DNA of 6,420 nucleotides from positions 1 to 6,420 of the forward strand of contig RGCY01000069.1 of assembly GCA_009918865.1 (NCBI GenBank), in the 5' to 3' direction. The notes under the pieces were generated by a model that was not told where the DNA came from, searched no databases, and saw only the letters and a list, made by a program, of their open reading frames with translations. Position numbers and translations under genes: made by a program. Below are positions 1 to 6,101 of the stretch, piece by piece; position 1 is the first letter of the stretch; each line of letters begins with the position of its first letter. Origin of the DNA: Actinomycetota bacterium. GTDB taxonomy: Bacteria > Actinomycetota > Actinomycetes > S36-B12 > UBA5976.

Positions 1-32
1 GCCGCGGTCGCAGTGCGAGACATCGCCACCAC
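1..32 (-). CDS. possible start of a further minus-strand gene (5' end only, runs off window)
   Basis: Reading leftwards, a GTG-GTG-GCG-ATG run starts at 32 and stays open to the window edge, beginning V-V-A-M-S-R-T. A purine-rich GAGGTGAGG lies just upstream (about 36-44), and the DNA beyond it turns AT-rich, as expected for a promoter region. With about ten codons no family can be named. It does not resemble the start of DnaG, which often lies near dgt in actinobacteria. The competing reading is a plus-strand gene ending at 60. The two conflict and I cannot decide between them firmly. Confidence 0.3.
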   Translation of the reverse strand, partial: MVAMSRTATA

Positions 33-60
33 CGTCCTCACCTCAATTCATGCATTGTGA
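1..60 (+). CDS. alternative: 3' end of a convergent plus-strand gene
   Basis: Plus frame 1 is open from the edge to a TGA at 58-60 and encodes 19 residues ending in D-I-A-T-T-V-L-T-S-I-H-A-L. Most early codons end in C or G, as in the neighbouring genes, and the peptide could be an amphipathic helix. If real, it is the tail of a gene converging on dgt, with 61-189 as the shared downstream region. It overlaps the possible minus-strand start at 32, so at most one is likely to be right. No family is recognisable. Confidence 0.25.
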   Translation, partial: AAVAVRDIATTVLTSIHAL

Positions 61-102
61 TACAGGATTTACGCTCTTAATCTGCATCATAATACATGAC
101 AA
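61..102. promoter_or_regulatory. AT-rich possible promoter region left of dgt
   Basis: This stretch is clearly more AT-rich than the flanking genes. On the minus strand TTGTCA (102-97) is a five-of-six match to a -35 box, followed after 17 nt by a weak TAAGAG; a TATTAT also occurs at 94-89. On the plus strand TTGTGA (55-60) is followed after 17 nt by TAATCT (78-83). The minus-strand option would suit a gene starting near position 32. The matches are modest and the direction is ambiguous. Confidence 0.25.
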
Positions 103-135
103 GGTTCCGCAGTAGGGAGAGTCTTTGCCTATACC

Positions 136-150
136 GGAGCACTCCGCTCC
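136..150. terminator. small hairpin downstream of dgt, weak terminator candidate
   Basis: GGAGC (136-140) and GCTCC (146-150) form a five-base-pair GC-rich stem around a five-base loop, about 40 nt past the dgt stop. An overlapping CGGAG/CTCCG pairing is also possible. There is no U-tract on either strand, so an intrinsic terminator is only a possibility, although actinobacterial terminators often lack a clear U-run. The rest of 103-189 shows no gene or other signal. Confidence 0.2.
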
Positions 151-189
151 TGCTTGCTTGCCGTTAACTTGGCGACCCGGACGCAACTG

Positions 190-1518
190 TCATTGATTGC
201 GCTGTCCTAGGCACAGCCGCTCATGCCACTGCACAACTGAGGTGTCAGTCAAACTCGCAACTTGATCGCGCACGACACGCTTCACGGCCGCAGTATCGCC
301 ACTTTCAGATGCCGCGTGCCACGACGGCTGCAGCCATGGCTCCACCGCATCCGCACCTCGCACTTCCATCGCCGCAACTAGTTCGTGAATCAGTTCCCGC
401 TGCGCTGCATAAGAGGCCTGCGCGCCACTGCGTCGCATAACAAAGTGCACCGCAATTGACTTCAAAATCGCAACTTCCCAACGCTGCTCATCTGGAATCA
501 CAAGTGTTGCGGCGTAGCGCGTGAGTCGACCTTCGCCGAAGCGGTCCCGGGTTGCTATTTGCGCTGCTGTGCAAAAACGACCAATGAGCTGACTGGTCAC
601 ATTTTTCAACGCTGCAAGTGAGCGATGGCTACCGTCGTATCCCCCTGACCAGTAAGGCAGCGAGACGATTCGATCAAGAGCAGCGAGTAGTTCGGCTTCA
701 CTTGCGCCGCGAGCAAACGATGCTTGTGCGATGGCCACCATCTCATTGCGTTCGGCATCGGCTGTGAGCGCATCGACTCGTAGCCAGCCAGCGTGGATTG
801 CGTCTTCAACATCGTGCACCGAATAGGCGACGTCATCCGCCCAATCCATCACCTGACTTTCAAAGCAGGTGCGCGGCCGCAGGCCATCATCCGAAAATTC
901 AATGCCACTGCGAATCCACGCAAACACATCCAAATCATCTGCGTAGGCATTGAACTTACGCGTGCCGAATTCATGTGCTGCCGTGAAGTCCCACGGGTAC
1001 TTCACCACCGCATCCAAGGTGGCACGGGTGAGATTCAAACCAACACTTGCGCCAGCACGAGGGTGTTCCGGTGACGAAAAAGTCTTAGGCTCGAGCCGCG
1101 TCATCACTCGCAGGCTTTGCGCATTTCCTTCAAAGCCGCCGATGTCCTGGCTGATCTCGTGAAGCGCGTCTTCTCCGTTGTGACCAAATGGTGGGTGCCC
1201 CAAGTCGTGCGCAAGACCTGCCACCTCCACTAGGTCTGGGTCACAGCCAAGAGCCGCACCAAGTTCCCGGGCAATTTGCGCCACTTCAAGGGTGTGGGTC
1301 AACCGAGTGCGTGGGAAATCAAACTGTCCAGCGGTGATGACCTGAGTCTTCGCGGCAAGTCGGCGCAATCCTGCAGAGTGCAACACTCGCGCGCGGTCTC
1401 GGGCAAAGGCGGTGCGCCCAGCGCGCTTCGGGGGCTCCGGCACCCACCGCTGCTCCGCATGGTCGTCATAGCCAGCCGACCGCTGATCATCCGAGCCAAC
1501 GATGGTGCGTTGCGTCAT
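190..1518 (-). CDS. dgt: deoxyguanosinetriphosphate triphosphohydrolase-like HD protein
   Basis: A 442-residue cytosolic HD-superfamily hydrolase of the dGTPase type. The family cleaves dNTPs (classically dGTP) to the deoxynucleoside plus triphosphate and so adjusts the dNTP pool. The metal-binding HD set is visible: H75 in the R-L-T-H-T-L-E-V motif, H104-D105 in A-H-D-L-G-H-P-P-F-G-H, and D228/D229 in W-A-D-D-V-A-Y-S-V-H-D-V-E-D. The family motif G-F-E-G-N-A-Q-S-L-R is at 128-137, and the tail D-Q-V-A-S-L-T-D (418-425) is typical of actinobacterial members. The ATG at 1518 is chosen because AAGGGG lies seven bases upstream and an in-frame stop lies four codons before it. It follows ydcF after a 238-nt repeat-bearing spacer and may have its own promoter there. 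True substrate preference among dNTPs cannot be read from sequence. Confidence 0.95.
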   Translation of the reverse strand: MTQRTIVGSDDQRSAGYDDHAEQRWVPEPPKRAGRTAFARDRARVLHSAGLRRLAAKTQVITAGQFDFPRTRLTHTLEVAQIARELGAALGCDPDLVEVAGLAHDLGHPPFGHNGEDALHEISQDIGGFEGNAQSLRVMTRLEPKTFSSPEHPRAGASVGLNLTRATLDAVVKYPWDFTAAHEFGTRKFNAYADDLDVFAWIRSGIEFSDDGLRPRTCFESQVMDWADDVAYSVHDVEDAIHAGWLRVDALTADAERNEMVAIAQASFARGASEAELLAALDRIVSLPYWSGGYDGSHRSLAALKNVTSQLIGRFCTAAQIATRDRFGEGRLTRYAATLVIPDEQRWEVAILKSIAVHFVMRRSGAQASYAAQRELIHELVAAMEVRGADAVEPWLQPSWHAASESGDTAAVKRVVRDQVASLTDTSVVQWHERLCLGQRNQ

Positions 1519-1682
1519 CGCCCCACCCCTTCAGTGCTCAGTGTGCCTGCTGGAGATCGACCCCCATGCTGTGCCGGCTCGCGACCTAGGTACGAGTAAC
1601 GCGCGCGAAAACCGAACCACAGATCCCTGGCTGAGATTACTTGGCTGAGCCGACCGCCGGGCAGGTCAATCCAGCGCACCAC
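1515..1682 (-). CDS. possible small ORF (55 codons) overlapping the dgt start by ATGA
   Basis: From GTG-GTG at 1682 a frame runs 55 codons and ends at a TGA (1517-1515) that shares the sequence ATGA with the dgt start, the usual geometry of translationally coupled genes. The peptide begins V-V-R-W-I-D-L-P-G-G-R-L-S, is rich in Arg and Gly, and has no recognised domain, signal peptide or membrane segment. Against it, no well-spaced ribosome binding site precedes the GTG, and its first 19 bases are one copy of the direct repeat in this spacer. The ATGA overlap is common enough to arise by chance. I treat it as a candidate only. Confidence 0.25.
   Translation of the reverse strand: MVRWIDLPGGRLSQVISARDLWFGFRARYSYLGREPAQHGGRSPAGTLSTEGVGR
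1526..1531 (-). promoter_or_regulatory. ribosome binding site of dgt
   Basis: AAGGGG ends seven bases before the ATG at 1518. It supports that start and no other upstream codon is available in frame. It lies inside the possible 55-codon ORF that ends in the ATGA overlap. Confidence 0.6.
1664..1682 (-). repeat. 19-nt direct repeat, dgt-proximal copy
   Basis: Minus-strand GTGGTGCGCTGGATTGACC, identical to the copy at 1738-1756 and preceded in both by AG. This copy forms the first codons of the possible 55-codon ORF ahead of dgt. Both copies contain TTGACC, which resembles a -35 box, but no convincing -10 sequence follows at 16-18 nt. Confidence 0.8.
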
Positions 1683-1737
1683 CTGAGCCGACCGGCGTAC
1701 TGGGCTGCACCAAGCACCTCCTGAGCCGGCGACGCTT

Positions 1738-1756
1738 GGTCAATCCAGCGCACCAC
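1738..1756 (-). repeat. 19-nt direct repeat, ydcF-proximal copy
   Basis: The second identical copy of the 19-mer begins at the base immediately after the ydcF TAG stop. It forms the first codons of a frame continuing ydcF past its stop. Confidence 0.8.
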
Positions 1757-2380
1757 CTAGGCCGGCAGCCGGGAACGCACACCATCTGGCAGCCAGCGCT
1801 GAGCCCAGAACCACATGAGCCCGGCGGATTCTCGAGCCACATACGCCGCTGTGACTTTGCTGCCGCTGCCGCCAACCGTGCCTGAGACTCGCGCGGTCAA
1901 CCCAAGGCGGTGAGCCATGGCAGCGGCGCGAGCAAGGTGAGCCGGATCGCTGACAATCGTGATACTGCTCCAACCTCGCATTTTGCAGCGCTGTGCCACA
2001 GCCTGCATCGAGGTCCAGGTGTCACTGCCCACCGGCACTGGCACAAGTGCCGCACGATTGACTCCACGCTTGCGCAGGTAGCGGACTCCGGCTTGCGCTT
2101 CTGTGGTCACATCACCGGGGCGCTTTCCACCCACGGTGATGATGCGCTGAGAGATGCCACGCCGCAGCAGTACTCGCGCGTGGTCAAGACGATTTGCAAG
2201 CAGAGCGGTTGGTCGACCGGCGTACTGCGCCGCACCAAGCACCACAATCGCATCCGTGCGCTGAGCATCCTCACGATGCGCCGTGACCATCACGTGGCTC
2301 ACCGCAATTCCTGCGATGGCAATGCCGATGAGCGTAAACACAACAATTGCTCGACGAATGATTCTCAGGCAGCCGAACAT
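1757..2380 (-). CDS. DUF218 (SanA/YdcF-like) membrane-anchored protein
   Basis: A 207-residue protein of the DUF218 family, which includes E. coli YdcF, SanA and ElyC; members are mostly envelope proteins and the biochemical reaction is not settled. Residues about 11-32 form one hydrophobic N-terminal segment behind a short Arg-rich start, so the domain probably faces outward, anchored in the membrane. The core begins with T-D-A-I-V-V-L-G-A-A-Q-Y (42-53), then N-R-L-D-H-A (63-68), V-G-G-K (83-86), a conserved T-E-A (93-95), S-D-T-W-T-S (119-124) and V-S-D-P-A-H-L-A-R-A (143-152). All are in family order and length is normal. The ATG at 2380 is chosen over an upstream start at 2422 because GGAG lies five bases before it. 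It overlaps the DUF3445 gene by 16 nt, suggesting coupling. Residues 47-56 are echoed downstream of its stop. Confidence 0.85.
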   Translation of the reverse strand: MFGCLRIIRRAIVVFTLIGIAIAGIAVSHVMVTAHREDAQRTDAIVVLGAAQYAGRPTALLANRLDHARVLLRRGISQRIITVGGKRPGDVTTEAQAGVRYLRKRGVNRAALVPVPVGSDTWTSMQAVAQRCKMRGWSSITIVSDPAHLARAAAMAHRLGLTARVSGTVGGSGSKVTAAYVARESAGLMWFWAQRWLPDGVRSRLPA

Positions 2381-3282
2381 GCTGACTCCAAGGCAGCTGC
2401 CATCAATTCCGCATCCGGCCAACCTTTGTAAATGCGCGTGTCACTCGGCGCGGTGCGAATTTTGTGAGCCAATTGCAACGCAATGTGTGGTTCTCGAGAG
2501 ACAAGGTCGTCAAGCCGCGTGTTGGTCGTGAGAATTGTGAAAATGACAGCGCCGGTGTTGGGCATCTTGCGCAATGTCTGACGCTCCAACCGCAACCAGC
2601 GATTGGTGAGAATCTCAGTTTCGCTTTGCGTTTCTGCATATTCGTCAGCAACGCTGAGACGGCCTGCCTCTGAATTTGGTTGAAACAACTCAGGGCTACT
2701 CAGCACCGACCAGTTCGTCCGTTCCATGATGTCGCCCACTGGTAGCCGCTCGAAAAATCGGTCACTTGGGGCGGCGATACTTTCGTACCCTGGAACAGGC
2801 GCGTGAATACTGCGCAGCGATGTCCCTAGTTTCTCGCGCAACGACCATCGAGAAGGCGCACACAGCACCGCTGCGGTCAGGCGATACTCCTGTGCATCGC
2901 TGCCATCGCGCGCAGCATGTGGCGTCATGATGCACACGTCTTCGGCAATCAACCGGCTCACACGTTCCAAAGGATGTTGTTCATCTTCACTTTGCGATGC
3001 CAAGAGTGGGTCGAACAGTTGCGCGCCGTCGCTCGTGTGCCGAGCCACATCAGTGAAAATCGTTTGCGCGGCTTCACGCGCCGCGGCATCACCTTCTGGG
3101 AGCACCGCAACTGCCATCTGGTGTGATTTGGCGAGCACCCGGGCCTTGTTTGCGATGAGTTCATCAGCACCCGGTCCGCGCAGCAGCCAGGCATCGGGGT
3201 CGCAGATGTGCAAACCCATCGTGACTCGGAAGTCTTTGCCATCTCCTGGCCAGCGCGGAGTTGCAGAAGTGTGCTCAGCCAC
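2365..3282 (-). CDS. haem-dependent oxidative N-demethylase alpha-subunit-like protein (DUF3445)
   Basis: A 305-residue soluble protein of the DUF3445/HODM-alpha family. The characterised member is the haem-binding, PAS-fold alpha subunit of a bacterial dimethylamine demethylase that works with separate reductase subunits. Family hallmarks are clear: C-A-P-S-R-W-S-L (141-148) leading to K-L-G-T-S-L-R-S-I-H-A-P-V-P-G-Y (151-166), R-T-N-W (188-191), and L-R-L-E-R-Q-T-L-R-K-M-P (230-241) followed by G-A-V-I-F-T-I. These match the family in order and spacing. GTG at 3282 is preferred: AGGA lies eight bases upstream and the start overlaps the dusB stop by eight bases (GTGGCTGA). ATG at 3291 and an upstream start at 3330 are alternatives. 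No demethylase beta, gamma or delta partner is encoded in the window, so the electron donor and substrate are unknown. Family membership is confident; catalytic activity is inference. Confidence 0.85.
   Translation of the reverse strand: MAEHTSATPRWPGDGKDFRVTMGLHICDPDAWLLRGPGADELIANKARVLAKSHQMAVAVLPEGDAAAREAAQTIFTDVARHTSDGAQLFDPLLASQSEDEQHPLERVSRLIAEDVCIMTPHAARDGSDAQEYRLTAAVLCAPSRWSLREKLGTSLRSIHAPVPGYESIAAPSDRFFERLPVGDIMERTNWSVLSSPELFQPNSEAGRLSVADEYAETQSETEILTNRWLRLERQTLRKMPNTGAVIFTILTTNTRLDDLVSREPHIALQLAHKIRTAPSDTRIYKGWPDAELMAAALESACSAA
2386..2389 (-). promoter_or_regulatory. ribosome binding site deciding the ydcF-like start
   Basis: GGAG with five bases to the ATG at 2380. It lies within the 3' end of the DUF3445 gene, consistent with coupled translation, and argues against the longer start at 2422. 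Confidence 0.6.
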
Positions 3283-4582
3283 CGCTGACATCCTGCTCGG
3301 CGTCAGCCATCGCGAAATCACGCGGCACATCTCGAGTGTCGAGCCACCCCTGAGGCAACGACACCGCGCGCTCGGGCGTCGTGCGCCCGCGCGGACTCGA
3401 TGCAGTCACGGAGTCGGCTGCCTGTCTGGGGTCAATCTGCGCAAGCAAGGCATCAATATCCGCGAGGGTGTGGACCTGCCCGAGTCCTGCGCGCACCACT
3501 GAACCTACGGCGAAGCCTTTGAGATACCACGCCATGTGTTTGCGCATCTCTGAGCACGCAGTGCGCTCGGGGTCGAACTCGGCGCGACCGTCATCTGCAC
3601 CGTGCTCGCGGTAGTGGCTAATGAGTGCGAGTGTGTGCTCACGCAGCCAATGCAGGGCGACTGCCACATCCGGGTCGGTTGGCACTGTTTGACCAGCGAG
3701 ACCTGTCGCAATTTGTCCGAACAGCCATGGTCGGCCAAGGCAACCGCGCCCGACCACAACACCGGCACACCCCGTTTGCTCAAGCATCCGAATGGCATCA
3801 TGCGCCGTCCAAATGTCTCCATTGCCAAGCACCGGCACACCATGAGGAGTCAGCAGCTGCACCAAGTGCGCGATGGGTTGCCAATTCGCCTGACCGCCAT
3901 AGAACTGCATGGCTGTGCGTCCATGAAGTGCAACCCACGCTGCGCCAGCTTCGGCAGCAGCTAATCCAGCATCAACATAGGTGTGGTGCTGCTCATCAAT
4001 TCCCACACGCATTTTCACCGTGACCGGCACTCGCGTTCCGTCAGACCGCACGGCGTTACGCACTGCCGCTTCCACAATTGCGCGAAACAGTGGGGTCTTC
4101 CACGGCAGGGCTGCTCCACCGCCTTTGCGTGTCACTTTCGGCACTGGACAACCGAAGTTGATGTCAATGTGGTCAGCCAGGTTTTCAACAGCAATCATCG
4201 CCGCGGCTTCACCGATCACCACCGGGTCAACGCCAAAGATTTGGAGAGACCGGTAGTCCTCATCGTCGCCGAAGGCAACCATCCGCAGTGTCTTTGCATT
4301 GCGTTCCACGAGCCCACGCGATGTGATCATTTCGCTGACGTAACACGCGGCTCCAAATCCGGGAGCAATCTGCGCTGACGCGCGTCGACAGATGGACCGA
4401 AACGCTGCGTTAGTGACACCTGCCATCGGAGCGAGCACCACCAACGGCTCCGGAACTTCTGCTGATGTGCGCGATGACTGCAATGGCCAAGGGATGTGTG
4501 ATAAATCCACTTGCGCCGGCTGCTGGACTCCGGCCTGCTCAGGGCTCAGTGGAGGCGTGTGCGTTGAATCAGCCACCTTCAT
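3275..4582 (-). CDS. dusB: tRNA-dihydrouridine synthase, DusB-like
   Basis: A 435-residue FMN-dependent enzyme that reduces uridine to dihydrouridine in tRNA loops, using NADPH. The TIM-barrel signatures are intact: L-A-P-M-A-G-V-T-N-A-A-F (50-61) at the flavin site, D-I-N-F-G-C-P-V-P-K-V (140-150) with the catalytic Cys at 145, V-K-M-R (189-192), L-H-G-R-T (219-223), G-N-G-D-I (253-257) and G-R-G-C-L-G-R-P-W (278-286). About 45 poorly conserved, Pro/Gln-rich residues precede the barrel, and the C-terminal tail is also long, making it longer than many family members. ATG at 4582 is preferred, with GGTGG eight bases upstream; the alternative GTG at 4603 has only a distant GAGG. It lies 61 nt after glyS and overlaps the DUF3445 gene by eight bases. 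Assignment to DusB rather than another Dus subgroup is likely but not proven. Confidence 0.92.
   Translation of the reverse strand: MKVADSTHTPPLSPEQAGVQQPAQVDLSHIPWPLQSSRTSAEVPEPLVVLAPMAGVTNAAFRSICRRASAQIAPGFGAACYVSEMITSRGLVERNAKTLRMVAFGDDEDYRSLQIFGVDPVVIGEAAAMIAVENLADHIDINFGCPVPKVTRKGGGAALPWKTPLFRAIVEAAVRNAVRSDGTRVPVTVKMRVGIDEQHHTYVDAGLAAAEAGAAWVALHGRTAMQFYGGQANWQPIAHLVQLLTPHGVPVLGNGDIWTAHDAIRMLEQTGCAGVVVGRGCLGRPWLFGQIATGLAGQTVPTDPDVAVALHWLREHTLALISHYREHGADDGRAEFDPERTACSEMRKHMAWYLKGFAVGSVVRAGLGQVHTLADIDALLAQIDPRQAADSVTASSPRGRTTPERAVSLPQGWLDTRDVPRDFAMADAEQDVSGG
3291..3294 (-). promoter_or_regulatory. ribosome binding site deciding the DUF3445 start
   Basis: AGGA (within GCAGGA) lies eight bases before the GTG at 3282 and inside the dusB 3' end. 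The nearby in-frame ATG at 3291 would have this element abutting it, too close to serve, which is why the GTG is chosen. Confidence 0.5.
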
Positions 4583-4643
4583 CTGATTCACCACCCCAGC
4601 CACATCAGCGACTGTGCCTCACACATGTGCCGCCGTGTTCGTG

Positions 4644-6029
4644 TCAGCACCCGATGAGACGCGCGCCTAGCCATGTCTGCACCTGGTCAAGACTTACGCG
4701 CTCTTGTGCCATTGTGTCGCGTTCACGAATGGTCACAGCGTTGTCCTCGAGTGTGTCAAAGTCCACTGTGATGCAAAACGGTGTTCCAATCTCGTCTTGG
4801 CGGCGATACCTGCGGCCAATTGCACCAGCATCATCGAAGTCCACCACCCAGTGCTGACGCAACTGCGCTGCAAGGTCTCGGGCTTTCGGCGAAAGGTCGG
4901 CGTTGCGTGACAGCGGTAAGACCGCGGCTTTCACAGGAGCCAGGCGTGGGTCAAATCGCATGACCACGCGTGTGTCTTCGCCACCCTTTGAGTTGGGTGC
5001 GGAATCTTCGGCATAAGCATCAAGCAAGAAAGCGAACATCGCACGCGTTAAACCCGCCGCAGGTTCAATCACATAGGGAGTCCAACGTTCATTCTTCTCT
5101 TGATCAAAGTAGGAAAGGTCCACACCCGATTCCTGGCTGTGCGTCTTGAGATCAAAGTCTGTTCGGTTTGCAATACCTTCGAGTTCGGCGAATTCCGAAC
5201 CACCAAAGTTGAATCGGTACTCAATGTCGACAGTGCGCTTTGAGTAGTGCGACAGTTTCTCCTTCGGGTGTTCGAAGAACCGCATGTTCTCCGGGTTTAA
5301 TCCCAACCCGACATACCAGTCCCACCGTGTTTGCAGCCAGTACTCATGCCACTTTTCATCGGTGCCGGGTTCAACAAAAAATTCCATCTCCATTTGCTCA
5401 AACTCGCGCGTGCGGAAGATGAAGTTTCCGGGAGTGATTTCATTTCGGAAAGACTTACCCACTTGCGCGATGCCAAAGGGCGGTTTCTTGCGTGCGGTGA
5501 GCGCCACGTTCGCAAAGTTCACGAAGATGCCTTGTGCGGTTTCCGGGCGCAAGTAATGCATCGATGAATCGTCCTGCACTGGCCCAAGATGCGTGGTGAG
5601 CAAGCCGTTGAACATCTTCGGCTCGGTCCACTGCCCCTTCACACCGCAGTTAGGGCATGGCACATCAGCCAACGATGCTTCGGTTTTACCTTTGCGCTCA
5701 ATGAACTCTTCAACCAAGTGGTCTTCCCGGAATCGCTTGTGGCAACCAAGGCATTCCACGAGTGGGTCCACGAACGCTTCAACGTGTCCAGAGGCGCGCC
5801 AGACTGCTGGCGAGAGAATGACGGCGGAATCTAAGCCGACGATGTCATCACGTGACTGCACCATCGCTTTCCACCACTGGCGGCGGATGTTTTCCTTCAG
5901 TTCCACTCCCAAAGGGCCGTAATCCCACGCGGAGCGCGTGCCGCCGTAAATCTCCGAGCACGGATAGACGAAACCCCTTCGCTTGGAGAGGCTGACGATG
6001 GCATCAACGCGTGAGTCTTTAGCGGCCAT
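4644..6029 (-). CDS. glyS: glycine--tRNA ligase, single-chain class II type
   Basis: A 461-residue cytosolic homodimer-type GlyRS that attaches glycine to tRNA-Gly, the version found in eukaryotes, archaea and actinobacteria rather than the alpha2-beta2 enzyme. The order is complete: R-G-F-V-Y-P-C-S-E-I-Y-G-G (18-30), a zinc-site candidate formed by C93-x2-C96 and C125-x2-C128, R-P-E-T-A-Q-G (161-167), motif 2 F-R-N-E-I-T-P (194-200) with R-T-R-E-F-E-Q (206-212), motif 3 E-P-A-A-G-L-T-R (322-329), and a C-terminal anticodon-binding domain from about 364 with Y-R-R-Q-D-E-I-G-T-P-F (408-418). Length is normal. ATG at 6029 is preferred over a TTG two codons upstream. No ribosome binding site precedes it, but TAGCCT six bases before the ATG suggests a leaderless transcript. 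It is probably the first gene of the operon. Confidence 0.97.
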   Translation of the reverse strand: MAAKDSRVDAIVSLSKRRGFVYPCSEIYGGTRSAWDYGPLGVELKENIRRQWWKAMVQSRDDIVGLDSAVILSPAVWRASGHVEAFVDPLVECLGCHKRFREDHLVEEFIERKGKTEASLADVPCPNCGVKGQWTEPKMFNGLLTTHLGPVQDDSSMHYLRPETAQGIFVNFANVALTARKKPPFGIAQVGKSFRNEITPGNFIFRTREFEQMEMEFFVEPGTDEKWHEYWLQTRWDWYVGLGLNPENMRFFEHPKEKLSHYSKRTVDIEYRFNFGGSEFAELEGIANRTDFDLKTHSQESGVDLSYFDQEKNERWTPYVIEPAAGLTRAMFAFLLDAYAEDSAPNSKGGEDTRVVMRFDPRLAPVKAAVLPLSRNADLSPKARDLAAQLRQHWVVDFDDAGAIGRRYRRQDEIGTPFCITVDFDTLEDNAVTIRERDTMAQERVSLDQVQTWLGARLIGC

Positions 6030-6035
6030 GAGCAA

Positions 6036-6041
6036 AGGCTA
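6036..6041 (-). promoter_or_regulatory. candidate -10 box for leaderless glyS transcription
   Basis: TAGCCT fits the actinobacterial -10 consensus TAnnnT, and its last base is six bases before the glyS ATG, so the A of the ATG would be +1. The absence of any Shine-Dalgarno sequence before this ATG supports the idea. No good -35 box stands 16-18 nt upstream, which is common for such promoters. Confidence 0.45.
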
Positions 6042-6101
6042 CCGAGCGCGAGCGCACTTCAGAGCGCTGCACTATCCCGCGCCAAAGTGTGTGTGACCTC
6101 C

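Larger units (their letters stand above)
1637..1756 (-). other. open frame continuing ydcF beyond its TAG, with a copy of a YdcF motif
   Basis: Directly after the ydcF TAG and in the same frame there are 39 sense codons before a TAA at 1639-1637. Residues 14-23 of this stretch read V-L-G-A-A-Q-Y-A-G-R, identical to residues 47-56 of YdcF. The underlying 30-nt segments (1689-1718 and 2214-2243) differ at two bases, and the next base differs too. All three differences fall at third codon positions and are silent. It may be a decayed tandem duplication of part of ydcF, a paralogue remnant, or a readthrough extension. The frame match and silent changes favour an origin from coding DNA, but there is no evidence it is translated. 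Confidence 0.4.
1645..1768. repeat. degenerate 36-38-nt periodic repeat between ydcF and dgt
   Basis: A core of the type CTGAGCCGACCG (plus strand) occurs at 1645, 1683 and 1721, and as the variant CTAGGCCGGCAG at 1757, giving spacings of 38, 38 and 36. The first, second and third units start identically for eight bases. The first and third units also share the 19-nt sequence read on the minus strand as GTGGTGCGCTGGATTGACC (1682-1664 and 1756-1738). The last core overlaps the ydcF stop codon. A further TGGCTGAG pair lies at 1628 and 1642. The array is short and degenerate, so it is better seen as an old tandem duplication than a CRISPR or a known mobile repeat. Confidence 0.65.

Noticed and set aside
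1645..1768. CRISPR array
   Set aside because: The period of 36-38 nt is close to a spacer-repeat period only by coincidence. The conserved cores are about 8-19 nt, the units differ, no spacers are distinguishable and no cas gene is present.
1762..1772. CCGGCTGCCGG palindrome at the end of ydcF as a terminator
   Set aside because: The loop would be only three bases on a four-base stem, it lies inside the last codons and no U-run follows.
1666..1973. Two minus-strand frames of about 70-77 codons, both ending G-G-A-L-D
   Set aside because: They overlap ydcF in other frames. Their shared ending simply reflects the two copies of the 19-nt direct repeat, not a conserved protein tail.
1910..2431. 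173-codon plus-strand open frame
   Set aside because: It is antisense to the DUF218 gene and the end of DUF3445, whose families are clear. It has no domain, and its Cys/His/Arg/Ser-rich composition is typical of a shadow frame.
2927..3502. 191-codon plus-strand open frame
   Set aside because: It is antisense to DUF3445 and dusB, with Ser/Ala/Cys/Arg-rich composition and no recognisable motif, so it is a shadow of the real genes.
5060..5072. GGTTCAATC resembling a tRNA T-loop
   Set aside because: It lies in conserved glyS coding sequence and no acceptor, D or anticodon stems surround it.
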